A DNA stretch of 9,141 nucleotides from NCBI GenBank assembly GCA_946405645.1, contig CAMJHW010000052.1:1-9141 (forward strand), given 5' to 3'. The DNA is from an uncultured Bacteroidales bacterium. Lineage in GTDB: Bacteria; Bacteroidota; Bacteroidia; Bacteroidales; UBA932. Both the position numbers and the translations under genes were made by a program. The notes beneath the pieces were generated by a model. The model was given only the letters and a program-made list of their open reading frames with translations. It made no database searches and was not told the origin of the DNA. Shown piece after piece: positions 6,437 through 9,141 of this stretch (position 1 is its first letter; each line of letters starts with the position of its first letter).

Positions 6437-7342
6437 CTACAGTTTCCTGAGGGAGGCGCCGCGGGAGACCTGGATGATGTCGATGTCCAGTCCGGGGGCG
6501 TCTTCGTAGCTGCATGAGGAGGCGCCGGACGCTTCGACTTCGAAAGTCCGGAGCGCCGCCACTTTGCAGTTGGACGCTCCGGAGAGTCCGACTCTCACGT
6601 TCTGCGCCTTTGCGCTGCGGCAATCGATGGAGGAAGCTCCGCTTCCCTGGATTCTGAGGGATGAGAGGACCTTTTCAGACAGGAGGTGTACGCCGGAAGC
6701 GCCCGACGCCTGGATCGAGACATCTTCAAACATTCCTTCCATGTTAAGATGGCCGCTGCCCGAAAGCTCTGCTTTCACTACGGGAGCTTCGATGCCCAAC
6801 TTCGCACTTGCCGCTCCGGAAGTTTCGATGCGCATCTCTCCGAAACGTCCCGTCAGGCCGGCTTCGACGGCACCGCTGAGGGAAATGACGGCCGCGGATG
6901 CGGACAGTGACAACCCCCTGGCTTTGGATGCGCCGCTCATGTCCAGACGGAAAGGACGCTCTTTGAGGGTAGGGAAGTCTCCGTCTGCTCTGAGAACCGC
7001 GGCTCCACTCATGGAGACGCTTTCCAGCCTGGGCATCCGGACCACTGCGACGACTGCTCCGGAATTCTCGGAGGACAGCCTCTTTTCGATGGCCCGGGGC
7101 ATTTGTTTCATCCTCAGGACCAGCTGGTTCTGCTCGACTTCGACGGAAATGTACGGCTCGAGATAGTCGGGAGCCTCTACGCTTACGGAATAGCGGCTGG
7201 ACTGGCTCACATCGACATGGAAGACGCTGGAGGCCCTGATGCCGGTGAATCCCGACAGGGAATAGTTGTTGCTGAATGTTGCGGCGAGGCTGGCGGTAGC
7301 GGCCAGAAGAACACTGAGTGCGGTCAAAAGAATCTTTTTCAT
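6437..7342 (-). CDS. Exported head GIN domain (DUF2807) beta-repeat protein
   Basis: 301-residue protein with a clear N-terminal export signal: MKK, a hydrophobic core to about residue 18, and Ala-Ser-Leu-Ala before a probable signal peptidase cut near residue 20. No lipobox cysteine is present, so it is likely periplasmic or carried to the surface. Residues 28-100 fit the opening part of DUF2807 (SLSGFTGIRASSVFHVDVSQ, then VEVEQNQLVLRM). From 112 onwards the chain is a series of SGA[S/A/V] motifs every 18-24 residues, typical of the beta-solenoid-like GIN repeats in this Bacteroidota family. Family function is not established; the old label is putative auto-transporter adhesin. It is the last gene of the sigma operon, 12 bp after the membrane-protein gene, so it is probably both co-transcribed with and under control of that sigma factor. 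It is convergent with the MFS pair, with one base between stop codons. Confidence 0.9.
   Translation of the reverse strand: MKKILLTALSVLLAATASLAATFSNNYSLSGFTGIRASSVFHVDVSQSSRYSVSVEAPDYLEPYISVEVEQNQLVLRMKQMPRAIEKRLSSENSGAVVAVVRMPRLESVSMSGAAVLRADGDFPTLKERPFRLDMSGASKARGLSLSASAAVISLSGAVEAGLTGRFGEMRIETSGAASAKLGIEAPVVKAELSGSGHLNMEGMFEDVSIQASGASGVHLLSEKVLSSLRIQGSGASSIDCRSAKAQNVRVGLSGASNCKVAALRTFEVEASGASSCSYEDAPGLDIDIIQVSRGASLRKL
6440..7009 (-). repeat. Coding repeats: ten SGAS-type units of about 20 residues
   Basis: Within the DUF2807 protein, SGA[S/A/V] or a close variant recurs at residues 112, 136, 156, 175, 194 (SGSG), 213, 234, 254, 272 and 294 (RGAS). Steps are 24, 20, 19, 19, 19, 21, 20, 18 and 22 residues. 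Between motifs, alternating hydrophobic residues suggest short beta strands, so each unit is probably one turn of a beta-helix with the small SGA residues at a turn. The DNA itself is diverged, so the repeats are old rather than recent duplications. Confidence 0.8.
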
Positions 7343-7354
7343 ATCTGTATCCGT

Positions 7355-7807
7355 TTATCTTGTTTTCATCAGTTGATGGACTCCGTCAAGCAGGGTGTTG
7401 TAGTGCTTCCGGAGGATTTCGGCCTGGGACGCGTCGTCGAGTTCTTCGGGCAAGAGGTCGATCAGAGGAATGCTTTCGTCCGTCAGGCTTCTGAGCTGCG
7501 CGGAGAGCATCTCATCCGGGCCGGCTTCTTCCCAGGCCTTTGCGACCTGCGCCATATAGTTGCAATAGATGCTTTGCGGGGTATTGTCTGCGGCGCGGAG
7601 CCAGTCCGTGCCGCGGTCTGCCGGAGGCAGGAGCAGCACGGCGGCCAGCGCAGCGGCCGCGGCGGCGGGCAGGACGGCCCGGAATATCCGGACCCTCCGC
7701 CTGCCCGCCTCCCACTTCTTCAGGAAGCGCTCTTCCGCTCCTTCAGAAGGAGTTTCCGTATCGAATGCTCCTGCATTGGCACGTATATAATCGTCAAGCC
7801 TTTTCAT
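7355..7807 (-). CDS. Single-pass membrane protein in the anti-sigma position
   Basis: 150 residues. The N-terminal 43 residues are charged and should be cytoplasmic (MKRLDDYIRANAGAFDTETP, then GAEERFLKKWEAGRRRVR, whose Arg/Lys cluster fits the inside-positive rule). A single Ala/Leu-rich helix follows (about 44-61), then a C-terminal part of about 88 residues, acidic and probably helical, predicted in the periplasm. Its ATG overlaps the sigma stop codon (ATGA), the arrangement expected for an anti-sigma factor whose amount must match its sigma. I recognise no zinc anti-sigma motif (no HxxxCxxC; the only cysteine is Cys82) and no FecR domain. The opening stretch (LDDYI-n-AFDTETPSEG-n-ERFLKK) resembles small Bacteroidota proteins annotated as hypothetical beside ECF sigma genes. 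Anti-sigma function is inferred from gene order and topology only. The DUF2807 gene follows after 12 bp. Confidence 0.8.
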   Translation of the reverse strand: MKRLDDYIRANAGAFDTETPSEGAEERFLKKWEAGRRRVRIFRAVLPAAAAAALAAVLLLPPADRGTDWLRAADNTPQSIYCNYMAQVAKAWEEAGPDEMLSAQLRSLTDESIPLIDLLPEELDDASQAEILRKHYNTLLDGVHQLMKTR

Positions 7808-8295
7808 ATCGTCTGTGCTTTGAGTTCCTTGATAAGTCTCTTCCTTCCTCTAGAATACCACGATCGGAGCGTGACTTCCTTCTGCCCCGTCAGTTTGGCG
7901 ATTCCCGCATAGTCCATCCCCTCGATCAGAATGAGGTCCAGGATCAGGGCATACGGATGTGGCAGTCCTTCCATCGCATTGCGTATCCGGACGATGTCGA
8001 ATCCTTCCGGAATCTCCAGCTCCTCTTCCATCTCTTCCGGCATCCTGTCCACGAACAGGTCCAGGCCTCTTTTCCTGCGCCGCAGACAATCTATGGCCAT
8101 CCGGATGCACGTGGTACGTAACCATGCGGACTTACTGGCTTCGGAAAGCCCGGGAAGCCCCTTCGTGAAATACTTCATGAAGGTATCCTGCATGATCTCC
8201 TCCGCCTCCGCCGGGTTGCGGACTATGCGCAACGCCGTATTGTAAACGGCCTTGCTGTGGCTTCTGTAGAACTCTGTGGCTTCCTGTCTGGTCAT
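7804..8295 (-). CDS. ECF-type RNA polymerase sigma factor
   Basis: 163-residue sigma-70 family factor with only regions 2 and 4. Region 2 covers about 8-76: FYRSHSKAVYNTALRIVRN, AEEIMQDTFMKYF, and the -10-reading segment WLRTTCIRMAIDCLRRRKR. Region 4 covers about 104-158: IRNAMEGLPHPYALILDLIL, then the helix-turn-helix YAGIAKLTGQKEVTLRSWYS and RGRKRLIKEL. It directs RNA polymerase to a small alternative regulon, usually including its own operon. A TTG codon 30 bases upstream (8325) is in frame, but it sits in the T-tract of the ssb terminator; the ATG at 8295 gives a typical ECF N-terminus and was preferred. It overlaps the next gene by 4 bp. The best -7 candidate is TATTATTG (8312-8319), one mismatch from consensus and without a -33 box, so the gene may use its own alternative promoter or read-through from ssb. 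Confidence 0.92.
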   Translation of the reverse strand: MTRQEATEFYRSHSKAVYNTALRIVRNPAEAEEIMQDTFMKYFTKGLPGLSEASKSAWLRTTCIRMAIDCLRRRKRGLDLFVDRMPEEMEEELEIPEGFDIVRIRNAMEGLPHPYALILDLILIEGMDYAGIAKLTGQKEVTLRSWYSRGRKRLIKELKAQTI

Positions 8296-8323
8296 TTTCC
8301 GGATGTCTCTGCAATAATAACGC

Positions 8324-8352
8324 AAAAAAGACGGTGGCGTTGCACCGTCTTT
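8324..8352 (-). terminator. Intrinsic terminator of ssb
   Basis: On the minus strand AAAGACGGTG and CACCGTCTTT form a perfect 10-bp stem (arms 8343-8352 and 8327-8336) around a six-base loop (8337-8342), followed by a run of six T (8324-8329) that continues the stem's 3' end. It starts 19 bases after the ssb stop codon. The opposite strand has only a short T run, so it acts mainly on ssb transcription. It separates ssb from the sigma operon, whose ATG is 28 bases further on. Confidence 0.9.
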
Positions 8353-8371
8353 CGAAATTATTCAGGAAAAA

Positions 8372-8977
8372 TCAGAACGGAAGGTCGTCCGTGCCGTCCT
8401 CTCCCATAATGTCGATGGCTGAAGGCTGAGCCGGGGCCGCAGGCGGGGGGACAGGAGCAGCCTGGCGGGGCTGGAAGCCCGCGGGCTGGTTGTAGCCCTG
8501 GGGAGCTGCAGGCTGCTGATACCCCTGCGGAGCGGGTGACCCGTAAGGACCGGGCTGCGGATAACCGCCCTGCTGCTGCGTCGGACGCTGCTGGCCATAG
8601 CCCTCCGGGCCGTCGCCTGCGGGACTGTCCCCGCGCTTGCCCAGCAGCTGGATATTGTCGACGACGACCTCGGTCGTGAACTTCTTCACTCCCTGCTGGT
8701 CGGTCCAGGAGCGGGTTCTGAGCTTTCCTTCGATATAGATCTGGCTGCCCTTGCGGATGAACTTCTCCGCCAGGTCCGCGGAATTCCTCCAGGCGACGAT
8801 GTTGTGCCATTCGGTATTCTCACGCAATTCTCCGCTGCGGTCCCTGTAACGCTCGGTGGTGGCCAGTGTAAAAGATGCGACTTTTGTGGCGTTCTGCGCG
8901 CCGGATCCTCCTTCAAGGTAACGTACTTCGGGGTCTCTTCCAACGTTACCGATCAACATGACTTTGTTCAGTGACAT
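8372..8977 (-). CDS. ssb: Single-stranded DNA-binding protein (SSB)
   Basis: Homotetrameric SSB that coats single-stranded DNA during replication, recombination and repair and recruits partner proteins by its C-terminal tip. The 201-residue product has the OB-fold domain at 1-113 (MSLNKVMLIGNVGRDPEVRY; WHNIVAWRNSADLAEKFIRK at 57-76; SQIYIEGKLRTRSW at 78-91; VVVDNIQLLGKR at 104-115), a disordered Q/P/G-rich linker at about 114-186, and an acidic tail ending EDGTDDLPF, the conserved partner-binding peptide. Linker tyrosines or phenylalanines recur at 127, 139, 145, 153, 162 and 168, with two PQGY(Q/N)QPA-like copies. The start is unambiguous, since MSLNKVMLIGN is the standard SSB opening. It has its own promoter (9032-9062) and terminator (8324-8352), so it is probably a single-gene transcript. 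Confidence 0.97.
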   Translation of the reverse strand: MSLNKVMLIGNVGRDPEVRYLEGGSGAQNATKVASFTLATTERYRDRSGELRENTEWHNIVAWRNSADLAEKFIRKGSQIYIEGKLRTRSWTDQQGVKKFTTEVVVDNIQLLGKRGDSPAGDGPEGYGQQRPTQQQGGYPQPGPYGSPAPQGYQQPAAPQGYNQPAGFQPRQAAPVPPPAAPAQPSAIDIMGEDGTDDLPF

Positions 8978-9002
8978 AAACTCTTATATATAAAAAATTA
9001 TC

Positions 9003-9024
9003 GGCCCTCATTTCCTCCGGGGCC
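9003..9024 (-). other. Small hairpin in the ssb leader
   Basis: GGCCC (9020-9024) and GGGCC (9003-9007) on the minus strand can pair around a 12-base loop, right at the predicted 5' end of the ssb mRNA. The loop contains GGAGGAAATG. It could stabilise the mRNA 5' end or be a chance GC-rich inverted repeat; the stem is short. Confidence 0.25.
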
Positions 9025-9031
9025 TTCCTTA

Positions 9032-9062
9032 CAAAGTTAGGAAACTGATTCCAAAATTACAA
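9032..9062 (-). promoter_or_regulatory. Promoter of ssb
   Basis: TTG (9060-9062), 20 bases, then TAACTTTG (9032-9039) on the minus strand, fitting the Bacteroidetes -33/-7 consensus. Predicted transcription start is near 9026, giving a leader of about 48 bases, AT-rich just before the ATG (8978-9000). It lies in the gap between the stop codon at 9091 and ssb. Confidence 0.7.
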
Positions 9063-9090
9063 CCTGAATCTTTCAAGTTTCCGCACCCTT

Positions 9091-9141
9091 CTACTGCCGG
9101 TCGAAGGATGTGAGAAGTGCGGCCAGCTGCTCAGGCGACGT
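9091..9141 (-). CDS. C-terminal end of an unidentified gene, cut by the window edge
   Basis: The minus-strand frame entering from the right edge reads TSPEQLAALLTSFDRQ and stops at TAG (9091-9093). The 16 residues look like a normal amphipathic helical C-terminus, and the codons have the G/C-rich third positions of the neighbouring genes. The stop falls just before the ssb promoter, as expected for an upstream gene in the same direction. In many Bacteroidales mutY precedes ssb, but these residues are too few to support that or any other identity. Confidence 0.45.
   Translation of the reverse strand, partial: TSPEQLAALLTSFDRQ

Noticed and set aside
8296..8325. TTG start adding 10 residues to the sigma factor
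   Set aside because: The codon lies in the T-tract of the ssb terminator; the ATG at 8295 gives a standard ECF N-terminus.
1..9141. CRISPR array, insertion sequence, phage or toxin-antitoxin genes
   Set aside because: No regularly spaced direct repeats, transposase or integrase motifs, terminal inverted repeats or toxin-like small gene pairs were found on either strand.

Overview
The window looks like a chromosomal segment of a GC-rich member of the Bacteroidota, probably Bacteroidales. The taxonomic signals are: promoters of the Bacteroidetes type (TTTG or TTG, about 19-20 bp, then TAnnTTTG) in front of a tRNA, ssb and an MFS gene; a sigma / membrane protein / DUF2807 operon, which is a typical Bacteroidota cluster; AT-rich leaders without clear Shine-Dalgarno sequences; and an SSB with a long Q/P/G-rich linker. 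The genus cannot be fixed from the sequence. Almost every base is in a gene, and no stretch over 300 bases is empty.

Left part (1-1987, minus strand): the 5' half of a tRNA-Thr(TGT) gene with its own near-perfect promoter, preceded by dxs, the first enzyme of the MEP isoprenoid pathway.

Middle (2067-6435, plus strand): three transporter genes in one direction. The first is a YfcC-family (DcuC/ArcD-like fold) permease. After it come two adjacent paralogous major facilitator proteins that carry signatures I recognise from MFSD1, the animal lysosomal dipeptide uniporter. The first paralogue is longer and has two additional predicted membrane helices between TM7 and TM8. The pair is separated by one base, and a good promoter sits inside the 3' end of the YfcC gene. 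By inference this is an amino-acid or small-peptide transport locus.

Right part (6437-8295, minus strand): a three-gene operon of an ECF sigma factor, a single-pass membrane protein in the anti-sigma position (overlapping by 4 bp, and lacking a zinc anti-sigma motif), and an exported DUF2807 protein built of about ten ~20-residue SGAS-type repeats. The likely scheme is envelope signalling: the membrane protein holds or releases the sigma factor, and the exported beta-repeat protein is sensor partner or output. Upstream of it lies ssb with its own promoter and a strong intrinsic terminator, then the last 16 codons of an unidentified gene at the right edge.

The most interesting items are the MFSD1-like transporter pair with the extra two-helix insertion and the sigma/unusual anti-sigma/DUF2807 module. 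Nothing here is clearly a defence system, mobile element, CRISPR array or prophage.
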